A stretch of 64,000 nt of DNA, taken from contig NVTE01000009.1 in the NCBI GenBank assembly GCA_002401455.1, positions 1 through 64,000 on the forward strand, given 5' to 3'. Below the pieces are notes generated by a model. The model was not told where the DNA came from. It ran no database searches and saw only the letters and a list, made by a program, of their open reading frames with translations. Below are positions 47,781 to 59,105 of the stretch, in pieces. How positions within the stretch are numbered: the first letter of the stretch is position 1; the number at the start of each line of letters is the position of its first letter. This DNA comes from Alphaproteobacteria bacterium. GTDB taxonomy: Bacteria > Pseudomonadota > Alphaproteobacteria > Sphingomonadales > Emcibacteraceae. The position numbers were made by a program, and so were the translations under genes.

Positions 47781-49673
47781 TCAAACTATTTTATCGAGCT
47801 CTGGATTAAACACTTCAAGCTCCGCCAGTTTCTCGATCGCAGCGGTGGCTTCTTTTTGTTTCTGCCACATGCTGTAATAGGCCCCTTTACGACTGATCAA
47901 CTCGTCATGTCGGCCGCGCTCAATAATCTCCCCCGCGTCCAGGACAATGATCTCATTGGCCTTGACGATGGTTGACAGTCGGTGGGCGATGACAATGGTT
48001 GTCCGCTGCAGTGATATTTCCTCAAGGGCCTGCTGAATGCCCTGCTCCGTATGAGTATCCAGAGCTGATGTTGCCTCGTCCAGCAGGAGAATAGCCGGAT
48101 TTTTCAGGATCGTCCGAGCAATGGCCACCCGTTGTTTTTCCCCGCCGGATAATTTAAGACCCCGCTCGCCGACTTCGCTGTCATATTGATCGGGCAGGTC
48201 CCGGACAAAGCGATCGATCTGGGCATGCTGAGCCGCGGCCGTCACCTCTTCATCGGTGGCATCGGGGCGGCCATAGCGGATATTATAGCGGATTGTGTCA
48301 TTAAACAGCACCGTATCCTGGGGCACAACACCAATCTGCCGTCGCAGGCTTCGTTGGGTAATTTGGCTGATATCCTGGCCATCAATAAGAATTCGCCCTG
48401 CTGTCACATCATAGAATCGGAATAAAATACGCGAGATGGTTGACTTCCCGGCGCCACTAGCCCCGACAATCGCCGTTGTTGTCCCGGCAGCGACTTTGAA
48501 GGAAATATTTTTCAGGATCGGTCGGTTTTCCGCATAATGGAAAGAGACATTATCAAATTCCACTTCGCCGCCATTGATCATAAGCTCCCCGGCATCCGGC
48601 TGATCGGTGACATCTGAGTCCTTGCGGATCATGGAGAACATTTTTTCCATATCCACCAGGGACTGCTTGATCTCACGATAGACAAACCCCAGGAAATTAA
48701 GCGGCATATAAATCTGAATCAGCAGGGAATTGACCAGAACAAACTCCCCAATAGTGAAGCGGCCATCAACCACCCCCTGCCCCGCCATCACCAACACGAT
48801 CACCAGGCCAGCGGAGATAATCAGGCTTTGCCCAACATTCAGCAGGGCCAGCGAGGTTTGGCTGCGCACAGAGGCCTTTTCATATTTCGCTAGGGCCACG
48901 TCATACCGTCTCGCTTCATGGCGTTCATTGGTGAAATATTTTACCGTCTCAAAATTTAGCAGACTGTCAATGGCCTTGGTGTTGGCTTCGGTGTCCTGCT
49001 TGTTCATTTCCCGGCGAAATTTCAGCCGCCAGTCGGTCACCTTAATGGTGAAGACAATATAGCCGCCCAGGCAGATGAAGGTCACCAAGGCATAATAAAA
49101 GCCGAACCTTGACCAGAAAACAAAAGTGATCAGTAGAATCTCAAGCAAGGTCGGCAGGATGTTGAACAACATAAACCGCAGCAGGAAATCTATGCCCCGC
49201 GTGCCACGTTCAATCACCCGACTCAGTCCCCCGGTTTTTCGTTCCATGTGAAATTTAAGGGACAGGTTGTGAAGGTGGCGAAACGTGCTGAGCGCAACAT
49301 TTCTCAGCGCATTCTGCCCGACTTTGGCAAAAACCGCGTCCCGTATTTCACCGAAAAACAAGCTGAGTACCCGCGCCAGGCCGTAGCCCAAAATCACCGC
49401 CAAGGGCGTCACCAGAACAACTGTCTTCACATCGGGCTGAAACCCAGGTGTCAGAGCATCAACCGCGTCCTTGAACAGAAAGGGCACGTAGATGCCGATC
49501 AATTTTGCGGTGACCAGAAAAAACATCGCCAAAACGACCCGCATTCTGAGATCCCACCGCCCCTTCATCCAGACGAAAGGCAGCAACGTCTTTATGGTCT
49601 GCCAATGATTTTCCTGGTCCTGTTCGGCGTTTTCATCATCAGATGCAGAATATGAAGGCTTGTGATGAGCCAC
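47781..49673 (-). CDS. ABC transporter, fused permease/ATPase of the ATM1/HMT1 type
   Basis: 630 aa; FHMERKTGGLSRVIERGTRGIDFLLRFMLFNILPT; VGASGAGKSTISRILFRFYD; LSGGEKQRVAIARTILKNPAILLLDEATSALDT. Confidence 0.94.
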   Translation of the reverse strand: MAHHKPSYSASDDENAEQDQENHWQTIKTLLPFVWMKGRWDLRMRVVLAMFFLVTAKLIGIYVPFLFKDAVDALTPGFQPDVKTVVLVTPLAVILGYGLARVLSLFFGEIRDAVFAKVGQNALRNVALSTFRHLHNLSLKFHMERKTGGLSRVIERGTRGIDFLLRFMLFNILPTLLEILLITFVFWSRFGFYYALVTFICLGGYIVFTIKVTDWRLKFRREMNKQDTEANTKAIDSLLNFETVKYFTNERHEARRYDVALAKYEKASVRSQTSLALLNVGQSLIISAGLVIVLVMAGQGVVDGRFTIGEFVLVNSLLIQIYMPLNFLGFVYREIKQSLVDMEKMFSMIRKDSDVTDQPDAGELMINGGEVEFDNVSFHYAENRPILKNISFKVAAGTTTAIVGASGAGKSTISRILFRFYDVTAGRILIDGQDISQITQRSLRRQIGVVPQDTVLFNDTIRYNIRYGRPDATDEEVTAAAQHAQIDRFVRDLPDQYDSEVGERGLKLSGGEKQRVAIARTILKNPAILLLDEATSALDTHTEQGIQQALEEISLQRTTIVIAHRLSTIVKANEIIVLDAGEIIERGRHDELISRKGAYYSMWQKQKEATAAIEKLAELEVFNPELDKIV

Positions 49674-49796
49674 AATTGTTCCCTTTTGAAATCTGTTGCT
49701 TAGGTTAAGTATACTGATATGGGAAACATTTACAGTATTTTAAGGCTCTGGTCCTAATATTCCAATACTAATAATCTTTCCATCAAGGAATCAATT

Positions 49797-50246
49797 GTGC
49801 CGACCAGCAACCCCTTAGAAAACACCCCACCCCCGACTATTTTTAATCTGGGCCAGTTACTCGACGATGTAGCGCTGCAAATCACCGGCGATTCCATCGA
49901 TATCCCCTCCCGTTTTTCTTTTGTCTGGCATAATATTAATTTTGCCGGACAGGTGCTGCTCATAAACGACTCCCAGAACCAGTTTTCCATTAACCTGGTC
50001 GCTAACCTTGGCCATATCCCCTTCAGTGCTGAAGACAGAGCCCACAGGAAAAAACTACTGGAATCCTTTACCCCATTGTTTATGAAGGGAGATTTCAGGC
50101 TGGCAGTCAATAGCCAGATACAGATGGTTATGCTGACCAATTTTACCGGGCCCGTGAATGCCAAACGTATTATGGAGGTTATCACCTGTACCCTACTGGA
50201 CCTGCAAACCGACCTTAAATCAGTACAGGCATCAATTTCCGGCTAA
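49797..50246 (+). CDS. hypothetical protein (149 aa)
   Basis: Intact ORF in a gap between convergent/divergent neighbours; no recognised family. Confidence 0.6.
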   Translation: MPTSNPLENTPPPTIFNLGQLLDDVALQITGDSIDIPSRFSFVWHNINFAGQVLLINDSQNQFSINLVANLGHIPFSAEDRAHRKKLLESFTPLFMKGDFRLAVNSQIQMVMLTNFTGPVNAKRIMEVITCTLLDLQTDLKSVQASISG

Positions 50247-50271
50247 ATTTAAGGCAATACTTTGGCGAAGG

Positions 50272-51360
50272 TCAGTCGACTATCGGGGCTGATGGCAACA
50301 GGAATTTTTGGCCGGGATAGATAAGGTCAGGGTCCTTGATCAAACTTTTATTAGCCCCAAAGATCAAAGTATAATGAAAGCCTGAGCCATAGAGTCGGCG
50401 CGCGATATGCCACAGGCTGTTGCCGGGACGTACGATGACCTCGCCCTTGGCTTTGCTGTTGTCAATATCGGTTCCCCGGATGAAAGGCTGTTCGATGCGC
50501 ACTTCCACATCATCGCCGTCCAAAATCTGGTCAATGCGAATGATATGTTCTTTAAAGTCCAGTTCCCTGACAAAGGAATGGTGCCAGTCCCCCTCATCGG
50601 ACGCCGCGACCTCGGCCAGATAACCATTATCCAGATAAATCCTCACCCGGGCATTTTTAGCCGCAACGCCGGAAATAATGACATTGGAATTTTCATCATA
50701 ATCTAAACTGTCCAGTGAAAGCCCCTTGGCCAGTTCGGAAAAATTCACCAGACGGGGTTTTTGCAGAACCCGTGTCGGGCCGCCTCCAGTCCGGGGGCTA
50801 AGGATAACAATAACCCCGTTGGTTTCATCCTCGATAAAACGATCTTCATCCCGGCTTGGCACAGCAACGATCACCACGTCACTGGAAAAGACCTCGAACT
50901 GACCGGGCATTGTCGATTTCAGGCTGAGCTCTGTCGGGCCACCTGGCAACGGATCATCAAACAGGAGCACCCATTCCCCATTGCGGTCTGCCACCGCCGA
51001 TCCAATGACCTTGTCACGGGCGTAAATATAAATATCACTGTTCGGCTCGGCACGGCCCGCAATCACCCCGGTACCATTGCGACTGATGCGCACAATATCA
51101 AAGCTTGGCAATATGGACGTTATCTGGGCCACGGCCTCTGTCTGCGCTGGCGCATCCGTTGGCACAGGGATCTGGACCTGAAGAATATCAGGCAAATTAT
51201 CAGAAGAAAACAGGTCTTTGGCCCCGTCTTCAGCGAAGAAAACAATCCACAGAACGGCACTAAGGGCAACAATTGCCAGCACGATAATGCTGACTTTCAA
51301 GGCCCTGTTCGGTCCGTTTTTTTCCCTTTTCCGGGAGAAGTTTGAAGGCTGCTCTGTCAA
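50272..51360 (-). CDS. LysM domain-containing membrane-anchored protein
   Basis: N-terminal TM; C-terminal GEVIVRPGNSLWHIARRLYGSGFHYTLIFGANKSLIKDPDLIYPGQKFLLP. Confidence 0.9.
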   Translation of the reverse strand: MTEQPSNFSRKREKNGPNRALKVSIIVLAIVALSAVLWIVFFAEDGAKDLFSSDNLPDILQVQIPVPTDAPAQTEAVAQITSILPSFDIVRISRNGTGVIAGRAEPNSDIYIYARDKVIGSAVADRNGEWVLLFDDPLPGGPTELSLKSTMPGQFEVFSSDVVIVAVPSRDEDRFIEDETNGVIVILSPRTGGGPTRVLQKPRLVNFSELAKGLSLDSLDYDENSNVIISGVAAKNARVRIYLDNGYLAEVAASDEGDWHHSFVRELDFKEHIIRIDQILDGDDVEVRIEQPFIRGTDIDNSKAKGEVIVRPGNSLWHIARRLYGSGFHYTLIFGANKSLIKDPDLIYPGQKFLLPSAPIVD

Positions 51361-51588
51361 TTACTTACCAAATCCATTTACAAAAATGCCCAGCTTATAT
51401 ACTGCATCGCTTAAGGATTGTCAGTATCATTTTGTTCCTAAGCAGGCATTATAATATATTCATTAACACAGTTGCTTTACAGTAGCGCCATAGATAAGGT
51501 GAAAAATTGTCAAAACTATGACGCTGGGAACAGACAATTCCGACCAGCCCTCTCAGGCTCAGAGGGTTCAGGAAGTGAAAGGTTAAGT

Positions 51589-52173
51589 ATGGCCCATATC
51601 AAGTCTCTTTGTGTCTATTGCGGCTCCCGGCCGGGCCGCAACAGTCATTTCAAAAATATTGCCCGAAAATTCGGCGAGATCCTGGCTCAGGAAAAAATCC
51701 GCCTGGTTTATGGCGGCGGTAATGTGGGACTTATGGGAATTCTCGCCACGACTGTTATGAAATCAGGGGGCCAGGTCACCGGCATCATTCCCCAACACCT
51801 TAACGAAGAGGAAGTGGGGTGGAAAGAGGCCACCGATTTTTTTGTCGTCGATAACATGCATGAACGAAAGCGCATGATGTTTGATCATTCTGATGCCTTC
51901 GTCGCCCTGCCCGGCAGTATCGGTACCCTGGACGAAACCATAGAGGTGATCACCTGGAAACAGCTAGGGTTGCACAACAAACCGATCATCCTGGTCAATA
52001 TGGATGGTTATTGGCAGCCCTTCCTGGCCCTGATTGATAACTTCATCCAGGAAGAATTCACCAGCCCCGAAACCCGAGACCTGTTTCAAGTGGTAAAAAC
52101 AGTTGAAGATGTAGTCCCCCTGCTCAAAACTTTGCCAGAAATTGACCCGATCACAAAAAACACCTTAATTTAA
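51589..52173 (+). CDS. TIGR00730/LOG family Rossmann-fold protein (cytokinin riboside 5'-monophosphate phosphoribohydrolase-like)
   Basis: Start refined to MAHIKSLCVYCGSRPG; VYGGGNVGLMG; LPGSIGTLDETIEVITWKQLG (PGGxGTxxE-type motif). Confidence 0.92.
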   Translation: MAHIKSLCVYCGSRPGRNSHFKNIARKFGEILAQEKIRLVYGGGNVGLMGILATTVMKSGGQVTGIIPQHLNEEEVGWKEATDFFVVDNMHERKRMMFDHSDAFVALPGSIGTLDETIEVITWKQLGLHNKPIILVNMDGYWQPFLALIDNFIQEEFTSPETRDLFQVVKTVEDVVPLLKTLPEIDPITKNTLI

Positions 52174-52298
52174 GCAGATTCTTTCGTTTCAGCCCTTCAC
52201 ATCCGCTATAAGCAATGATAGTTTGCGCTCGAGCAATGGTTTAAAAACCTCACCCGAAATGGCATTTATTTCCGTGCCGCTATATTTAAAGGTTCCTT

Positions 52299-53513
52299 AT
52301 GGCTAAAATCAAAGTAGAAAATCCTGTCGTCGAACTCGATGGCGATGAAATGACCCGTATCATCTGGGCTTGGATCAAAGAAAAACTGATTCACCCGTAC
52401 CTGGACATTGATCTGAAATATTACGATCTCAGCGTTGAAAAACGGGACGAGACCGATGACCAAATCACCATTGATGCGGCCAATGCCATCATTAAATATG
52501 GCGTCGGCGTCAAATGTGCGACCATCACACCGGACGAAGATCGGGTTAAGGAATTTAACCTCAAGCAAATGTGGCGGTCCCCTAACGGCACGATCCGTAA
52601 CATCCTTGGCGGCACTGTTTTCCGCGAGCCGATCATCTGTTCCAATGTACCGCGCTTGGTCCCGGGCTGGACTCACCCGATCGTTATCGGACGTCATGCC
52701 TTTGGTGACCAATATCGCGCCACAGACTTCCTGGTCCCCGGTGCCGGTAAACTGACCATTAAATTTGAGCCAGAAGACGGCGGCGAGCCCATCGAACGTG
52801 AAGTCTTCAACTTCCCTGGCCCCGGTGTTGCCATGTCCATGTATAACCTGGACGCCAGCATCCGTGATTTTGCCCGGGCCTGCATGAACTACGGTCTGAC
52901 CCGCGGCTGGCCTGTATACCTGAGCACCAAGAACACTATCCTGAAAGCCTATGACGGCCGCTTCAAGGATCTTTTTGAGGAAATTTTCCAGGCTGAATTT
53001 GCGGCAAAATTCGCTGATGCCGGCATCACCTATGAGCATCGCCTGATTGATGACATGGTTGCCTGTGCCATGAAATGGAACGGCGAATTCGTCTGGGCCT
53101 GTAAAAACTATGATGGCGATGTTCAGTCCGACACCGTTGCCCAGGGCTTTGGTTCCCTCGGCCTGATGAAATCCATCCTGATGACTCCCGATGGCTCCGT
53201 CGTCGAATCAGAGGCTGCTCACGGCACCGTAACCCGCCATTACCGCATGCATCAGCAGGGCAAAGAAACCTCCACGAACCCGATCGCATCGATCTTTGCC
53301 TGGACCGGCGGCCTCAGCCACCGTGCCAAGCTCGACGGCAACGAGGCTCTGAAAGCATTCTCAGCCACTCTTGAAAGAGTATGTGTTGAAACCGTTGAAC
53401 AAGGCTATATGACCAAAGATCTGGCGCTGCTGGTTGGTCCGGAACAGGCGTGGCTCACCTCCCGTCAGTTCTTTGACAAGATCGACGAGAACCTGCAAAA
53501 AGCTATGGCATAA
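52299..53513 (+). CDS. icd: NADP-dependent isocitrate dehydrogenase
   Basis: [55 protein letters not shown]. Confidence 0.98.
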   Translation: MAKIKVENPVVELDGDEMTRIIWAWIKEKLIHPYLDIDLKYYDLSVEKRDETDDQITIDAANAIIKYGVGVKCATITPDEDRVKEFNLKQMWRSPNGTIRNILGGTVFREPIICSNVPRLVPGWTHPIVIGRHAFGDQYRATDFLVPGAGKLTIKFEPEDGGEPIEREVFNFPGPGVAMSMYNLDASIRDFARACMNYGLTRGWPVYLSTKNTILKAYDGRFKDLFEEIFQAEFAAKFADAGITYEHRLIDDMVACAMKWNGEFVWACKNYDGDVQSDTVAQGFGSLGLMKSILMTPDGSVVESEAAHGTVTRHYRMHQQGKETSTNPIASIFAWTGGLSHRAKLDGNEALKAFSATLERVCVETVEQGYMTKDLALLVGPEQAWLTSRQFFDKIDENLQKAMA

Positions 53514-53540
53514 CTTAACGTATTGCCACAAACAATTTAT

Positions 53541-53574
53541 CCCGCGCCTGGAGCTCCCGGCGCGGGATTTTTTT
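53541..53574 (+). terminator. Rho-independent terminator of icd
   Basis: CCCGCGCC-TGGAGCTCC-(C)GGCGCGGG-ATTTTTTT. Confidence 0.88.
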
Positions 53575-53815
53575 ATGGGGAATTTTTTATTTTGACCTCA
53601 AGCGCCGGCACTTTCCTTGATTCTCCGCTTTAGTAAACTAAAGCTAGGGCAACTTAGGCTATCCTCGTATTAACTCGGGCGGCCACTTGGCCTTGCCTCA
53701 GACCAATCTGGTCTTCGGTTACGAAGCCCTTTCCGGACAAGGTGATAATAAGGGGGGAGCGCGTGAGCGCGGGGGGAACTTAAGTAGTGAGAGGAACGAA
53801 CGATAGTTCCCTCCT

Positions 53816-55015
53816 CTAAAAAAGGTCCGCTTCAGCCTGGCCGAAATCTACGTGGGAGCTGCTGCCGTAGGCCTCTTTAATCCGGTGCTTTAAGGTCGGA
53901 TTTTCATTGAGCAGGTGATGGAACTCCCGGGAATCCAGAATGAAAAAGTGACATCGGGATTGAGTTACATAGGTCGACTTGTAGGTTTCCTTTTCCATCA
54001 GCGATTTAGCTCCGAAAAATCCACCGGCCTCAAGGGTTGTTTGATGGCTCTCATTCTTGCGGTTGACCTGGCCCGAGACAATAAGATACATTCTGTCAGC
54101 CAGTTGCCCCTTGACCGCCATCAGGCTGCCTTTTTCCACCACACTGGAGCGCAGATATTTAGCTATCGTCCTGATTAGGTTGGCATCAAGCCCCTTGAAC
54201 AAAGGCACATTGGCCACCAGCCCCCAACGAATAACAAAGTCCCGCTGGTGAATTTCATTGGCAAAACCTGACGCGATGATCCCGATCGGCAGGGCATACA
54301 TGCAGACGCCGAAAATCATCACCACGCCACCAAAAAGGCGCCCGGCCCAGGAGATCGGCACAATATCACCGTAGCCAATGGTGGTCAGGGTGGCTAGCGC
54401 CCACCATAACGCATCCGGGATGGTGCCAAAGGCCTCCGGCTGAACATGACGTTCCAGATAATACATGATGGTGGCGGCAAAGGACGACAGGCCGAGCATG
54501 ATCACCAGGGTTGCCAGCAGGGCCCGCCGTTCGGAATAGAGCACACTGCCCAGAGAAGCCAGTGCTGGCGAATAGCGCATCAGTTTGAACAGGCGCAGCA
54601 GACGGAAAATTCTCAGCAACCGTAAATCAATGCCGAAAGCAAACAGCAGCGACGGGGCAATGGCCAGGAAATCAATCACCATCAGAGGCGAGGTGACAAA
54701 CCGCAGTCGGAAACGTGCCTTATTGCCATCATTGGGATCTGACCTATATTCCACCGACACCCAGACCCGTAATATATATTCGATGCAGAATATCAGCAGG
54801 GAAAATATTTCAAAGGCGATGAATTCCCTGTGATATTGCCGGGTAATTTCGGGCACCGTATCCAGGGAAACCGCCGCCACATTCAACAGAATCAGGCCGA
54901 CCATGAAGCCATCAAAAAAACCGGCAACCCGGTTGCCACTCAGGCCCATTTCAATCACTTCAAACAGTTGCCTGCGTAGCGTCTTCCCCCTTTGGCTATT
55001 CTGGCCCTCTTCCAC
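53816..55015 (-). CDS. voltage-gated potassium channel with C-terminal cyclic-nucleotide-binding domain
   Basis: GTG start refined to VEEGQNSQRGK (the ORF-track start at 55180 overlaps alaS); selectivity filter TLTTIGYGDIVP; S4 LLRIFRLLRLFKLMRY; CNBD-like tail. Confidence 0.9.
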   Translation of the reverse strand: MEEGQNSQRGKTLRRQLFEVIEMGLSGNRVAGFFDGFMVGLILLNVAAVSLDTVPEITRQYHREFIAFEIFSLLIFCIEYILRVWVSVEYRSDPNDGNKARFRLRFVTSPLMVIDFLAIAPSLLFAFGIDLRLLRIFRLLRLFKLMRYSPALASLGSVLYSERRALLATLVIMLGLSSFAATIMYYLERHVQPEAFGTIPDALWWALATLTTIGYGDIVPISWAGRLFGGVVMIFGVCMYALPIGIIASGFANEIHQRDFVIRWGLVANVPLFKGLDANLIRTIAKYLRSSVVEKGSLMAVKGQLADRMYLIVSGQVNRKNESHQTTLEAGGFFGAKSLMEKETYKSTYVTQSRCHFFILDSREFHHLLNENPTLKHRIKEAYGSSSHVDFGQAEADLF

Positions 55016-55031
55016 GTTGCTCTCCCCTAAA

Positions 55032-57671
55032 TTATAATTTCTCCAGCACCTCTTCAATGGCCCGGATTGCCTGATCCGCCCTGGCCCCGTCCGGGCCCCC
55101 GGCCTGGGCCATATCGGGACGACCGCCACCGCCCTTACCACCAACAGCCATGGCTCCGGCCCGCACCAGATCAACCGCATTGATCTGGCCCTTGAGGTCG
55201 TCGGTCACCGCCGTCAACACACCAGCCTTACCGTCATTGACCGCAATCAAGGCGATAACCCCAGAGCCAATCTGGGTCTTGGCCTCATCCGCGATGCCAC
55301 GCAAGTCCTTAGCCTGAACCCCCTCGAGCACCCGACCAATAAATTTGATCGTGCCGATAGTTTTAATCTCAGAACCGCCTTTGGCATCGCCGCCACCCAT
55401 GGCAATTTTCTTACGCAGGTCGGCAATTTCTTTTTCTGCGGCCTTGCGGTCATCCAGCAAGGAGGACAGACGTCCCGCCAATTGCGCCGCTGTGCTTTTG
55501 ACCCGCGACACGGCCTCGGCCAGATACTCTTCCTGCTGGTTGATATAGTCGCCAGCGGCTTCGCCGGTGATGGCTTCGAGCCGCCGTACACCGGAGGCAA
55601 CCGCGCTTTCGCCGATCAGCCGAAAAGTGCCAATGTCACCGGTACGAGCCACATGGGTGCCGCCGCACAGCTCGACAGAATATTTGTCGTCGCCCATGGA
55701 TACCACCCGTACTTCGTCGCCGTATTTTTCACCGAACAGGGCCATGGCCCCCGACTCAACCGCCTCTTCCGGGGTCATCAACTGGGTCGTGACCGCACTA
55801 TTCTGACGGATAATCCGGTTAACGGTCTTTTCAATCTCTGCCTTATCAGCGGCGGTCAGCGCCTTGGCGTGGCTAAAGTCAAACCGCAACCGGACGGCCG
55901 ATACCATGGAGCCCTTCTGGGTCACATGATCGCCAAGATGTTTGCGCAGCACCGCATGGAGGATATGGGTCACCGAATGATTGGCCCGGATCCGGTCCCG
56001 GCGCTCGCCATGGACGGTCATATCGACAATGTCATCCACCGTAAAAGTTCCGGCGGTAATTTTGGCCATATGCACATGCAGCTTACCCAGCTTCTTGGCC
56101 GTATCCGTGACAACAGCATCGCCACCGCCTTGAAGGAACAGGGACCCAATATCACCCATCTGGCCACCAGATTCGCCGTAAAAAGGCGTCTGGTTGGTCA
56201 AGATCGCCACCTCATCGCCGACGCCGGCCGCCCTAACCTGGGCCCCGTCCCTGACAATCGCGAGGATTTTACCTTCGGCCTGGGTTGTGCCGTAACCAAG
56301 GAATTCTGTGGCCCCAAACTCTTCACTGACCTCGAACCAGATGTCTTCTGTCGCCGCACTGCCGGAACCTTTCCAGGCGCCCCGGGCATCGGCTTTCTGC
56401 TTATCCATGGCCGCACGGAACCCGGCCTCATCCACGGTCAAGCCCTGGGTCCGTAATACATCCTGTGTCAGATCCAGCGGGAAGCCGTACGTATCATACA
56501 GCTTGAACGCCACATCCCCGGCCAGCACGCCGCCACCCGTTAATTTTCCGACGGCTTCATCCAACAGCCGTAACCCCCGCTCCAGCGTCTTCTTGAACCG
56601 CAGTTCTTCCAGCTTCAGGGTTTCCGTGATCAACGCTTCCGCCCGTTTCAGTTCGGGAAAGGCCTGGGCCATTTCCTGCAACAAAGCCGGCACCAGTTTA
56701 TACATCAGCGGCTCGTGACAGCCCAGAATATGGGCATGGCGCATGCCCCGGCGCATGATCCGGCGCAGGACATAACCGCGGCCTTCATTGGACGGCAGAA
56801 CACCGTCTGCAATCAGGAAACAGGCCGAGCGCAGATGATCGGCAATCACCCGGTGGGAGACATTCTTCGGCCCGTCAGATGCGACACCACTGAATTTGGC
56901 AGAGGCCTCAATCAACTGGCGGAACAGGTCAATTTCATAGTTATCATGGGTACCCTGAATCACGGCGACAAGGCGCTCCAGCCCCATGCCGGTATCAATA
57001 CAGGGCATCGGCAGGTCGTTACGGGTGCCATCGGCCATCTGGTCATATTGCATGAACACCAGATTCCAGATTTCCACATAACGGTCACCATCTTCATCCG
57101 GGCTGCCGGGCGGGCCTCCGGCAATATGGGCCCCATGGTCATAAAAAATCTCGGAACAGGGACCGCAAGGTCCAGTATCACCCATGGACCAGAAATTATC
57201 GGCGGTGGCAATGCGGATGATCCGCTCCTCGGGCAGGCCAGAAATTGCCCGCCACAGATCAAAAGCCTCATCATCCTCATGATAAACCGTGACCAGAAGC
57301 CGGGCCGGGTCCAGGCCATATTCCCGGGTCAACAGGGTCCAGGCATGACGGATCGCCTGTTCCTTAAAATAATCCCCAAAGGAGAAATTTCCCAGCATTT
57401 CAAAGAAAGTATGATGGCGGGCGGTGTAACCCACATTGTCCAGGTCATTATGCTTGCCGCCGGCCCTGACACATTTCTGACTGGAGACCGCCTTAACATA
57501 GGACCGGGTTTCGGCACCGGTGAACACATTCTTGAACGGCACCATCCCGGCATTGGTAAACATCAGGGTCGGATCATTTTGCGGCACCAGCGGTCCACTG
57601 GCCACGACCTCATGCCCCTGTGCGGCAAAATAATCCAAAAAGATTTTCCGGATTTCATTGGTGCCCTTCAT
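55032..57671 (-). CDS. alaS: alanyl-tRNA synthetase
   Basis: [48 protein letters not shown] ... [16 protein letters not shown] ... [13 protein letters not shown]. Confidence 0.98.
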   Translation of the reverse strand: MKGTNEIRKIFLDYFAAQGHEVVASGPLVPQNDPTLMFTNAGMVPFKNVFTGAETRSYVKAVSSQKCVRAGGKHNDLDNVGYTARHHTFFEMLGNFSFGDYFKEQAIRHAWTLLTREYGLDPARLLVTVYHEDDEAFDLWRAISGLPEERIIRIATADNFWSMGDTGPCGPCSEIFYDHGAHIAGGPPGSPDEDGDRYVEIWNLVFMQYDQMADGTRNDLPMPCIDTGMGLERLVAVIQGTHDNYEIDLFRQLIEASAKFSGVASDGPKNVSHRVIADHLRSACFLIADGVLPSNEGRGYVLRRIMRRGMRHAHILGCHEPLMYKLVPALLQEMAQAFPELKRAEALITETLKLEELRFKKTLERGLRLLDEAVGKLTGGGVLAGDVAFKLYDTYGFPLDLTQDVLRTQGLTVDEAGFRAAMDKQKADARGAWKGSGSAATEDIWFEVSEEFGATEFLGYGTTQAEGKILAIVRDGAQVRAAGVGDEVAILTNQTPFYGESGGQMGDIGSLFLQGGGDAVVTDTAKKLGKLHVHMAKITAGTFTVDDIVDMTVHGERRDRIRANHSVTHILHAVLRKHLGDHVTQKGSMVSAVRLRFDFSHAKALTAADKAEIEKTVNRIIRQNSAVTTQLMTPEEAVESGAMALFGEKYGDEVRVVSMGDDKYSVELCGGTHVARTGDIGTFRLIGESAVASGVRRLEAITGEAAGDYINQQEEYLAEAVSRVKSTAAQLAGRLSSLLDDRKAAEKEIADLRKKIAMGGGDAKGGSEIKTIGTIKFIGRVLEGVQAKDLRGIADEAKTQIGSGVIALIAVNDGKAGVLTAVTDDLKGQINAVDLVRAGAMAVGGKGGGGRPDMAQAGGPDGARADQAIRAIEEVLEKL

Positions 57672-57757
57672 CTCAACATACCTTTTCTATTATACACATA
57701 ATCTTTAGAGTTTTAGCGAGTGCACCTGTTCCTGTCCAGTTCTGGTTAGCCTTATGA

Positions 57758-57786
57758 CAAAAAAAGGACGCCACAACGGGCGTCCT
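57758..57786 (-). terminator. Rho-independent terminator of recA
   Basis: Minus strand AGGACGCC-CGTTG-TGGCGTCCTTTTTTTGT. Confidence 0.85.
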
Positions 57787-57834
57787 GATAATTTAGGCAG
57801 AGGTCATTTAAGAAAAAGTGGTTCGGTTCAGCCC

Positions 57835-58911
57835 TCAGCTGTCATCCTCATCACTGGGGCGGCTCATGCCGTCTTTCAGCATCGCCTTCTCCAAGAGTCC
57901 ATTGTTTTCCCGGATCTGCAGTTCCAGTTTATCGGCCAACTCAGGATTTTCCCGCAGGAAGCGTTTTGAATTCTCCCGGCCCTGGCCAATGCGTTGACTG
58001 TCATAGGAATACCAGGAGCCTGATTTTTCCACGATGCCGGCTTTGACGCCGAGATCAATCAATTCCCCGTTCTTGGAAATGCCCTGGCCATACATGATGT
58101 CGAACTCAACCTGCTTGAAGGGCGGCGCGACCTTGTTCTTGACAATTTTCACCCGGGTCAGGTTACCGACGATTTCTTCTTTTTCCTTGATGGCCCCAAT
58201 GCGGCGAATATCAATCCGAACAGAAGCATAGAATTTCAGGGCATTACCGCCGGTGGTGACTTCCGGGCTGCCATACATCACGCCGATTTTATGGCGAATC
58301 TGGTTGATGAAAACCACCATACATTTTGATTTGGCGATGGAACTGGTCAGCTTGCGCAGGGCCTGTGACATCAGCCGGGCCTGAAGCCCCACATGGGTGT
58401 CGCCCATTTCGCCTTCCAGTTCGGCCCGTGGCACCAGAGCCGCCACACTGTCAATCACCAGAATCTCAACCGCGCCGGAGCGCACCAGGGTATCGGCAAT
58501 TTCAAGGGCCTGCTCACCGGTATCGGGCTGGGAAATCAGCAATTCATCAATATCCACGCCCAGCGCCTTCGCATAGATCGGGTCCAGCGCATGTTCCGCA
58601 TCGACAAAGGCCGCGACACCGCCGGCTTTCTGGATTTCTGCCACCGCATGCAGCGCCAGCGTGGTTTTACCGGAACTTTCCGGACCATAAATTTCGATCA
58701 CCCGCCCCCTGGGCAGGCCGCCAATGCCCAAGGCAATATCCAGCCCCAGAGAGCCGGAGGAAACCGCCTCGACCTCAAGCGCGGTACCCTTGCCAAGCTT
58801 CATGATTGATCCCTTGCCAAAAGCGCGTTCAATCTGACTTAATGCAGCATCAAGTGCCTTCTGTTTATCCATATTACCGCGTCCTACGATTTTTAATTCT
58901 GCCGATGCCAT
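57835..58911 (-). CDS. recA: recombinase RecA
   Basis: Start refined to [57 protein letters not shown]. Confidence 0.98.
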   Translation of the reverse strand: MASAELKIVGRGNMDKQKALDAALSQIERAFGKGSIMKLGKGTALEVEAVSSGSLGLDIALGIGGLPRGRVIEIYGPESSGKTTLALHAVAEIQKAGGVAAFVDAEHALDPIYAKALGVDIDELLISQPDTGEQALEIADTLVRSGAVEILVIDSVAALVPRAELEGEMGDTHVGLQARLMSQALRKLTSSIAKSKCMVVFINQIRHKIGVMYGSPEVTTGGNALKFYASVRIDIRRIGAIKEKEEIVGNLTRVKIVKNKVAPPFKQVEFDIMYGQGISKNGELIDLGVKAGIVEKSGSWYSYDSQRIGQGRENSKRFLRENPELADKLELQIRENNGLLEKAMLKDGMSRPSDEDDS

Positions 58912-58964
58912 TATCTGCTCCTCTATATCCCATAGCCAGTTGAAGGTTTCAATCACAGACAAAT

Positions 58965-58979
58965 GTACACACTTTGTTC
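58965..58979 (-). promoter_or_regulatory. candidate LexA (SOS) box upstream of recA
   Basis: GTAC-ACACTTT-GTTC on +, one mismatch to the alphaproteobacterial GTTC-N7-GTTC SOS box; about 55 bp from the recA start. Confidence 0.5.
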
Positions 58980-59105
58980 TTTTTGGCAAGAACATTTTTA
59001 ACCCATTGAAATATAAAGATTATAGTTTTAACATTATCTCTTTGTTCTCATAAATTAATTTTAAATCTCTGAAAAAAACACCCCCACAACCCTGATTCAG
59101 GTGAA

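Noticed and set aside
55482-56456. 324-aa plus-strand ORF (and 56715..57701) opposite alaS
   Set aside because: Antisense shadow of alaS.
58976-58993. GTTCTTTTTGGCAAGAAC inverted repeat near recA as the SOS box
   Set aside because: Spacing (GTTC-N10-GAAC, inverted) does not fit the alphaproteobacterial LexA site; the overlapping direct repeat GTAC-N7-GTTC fits better.
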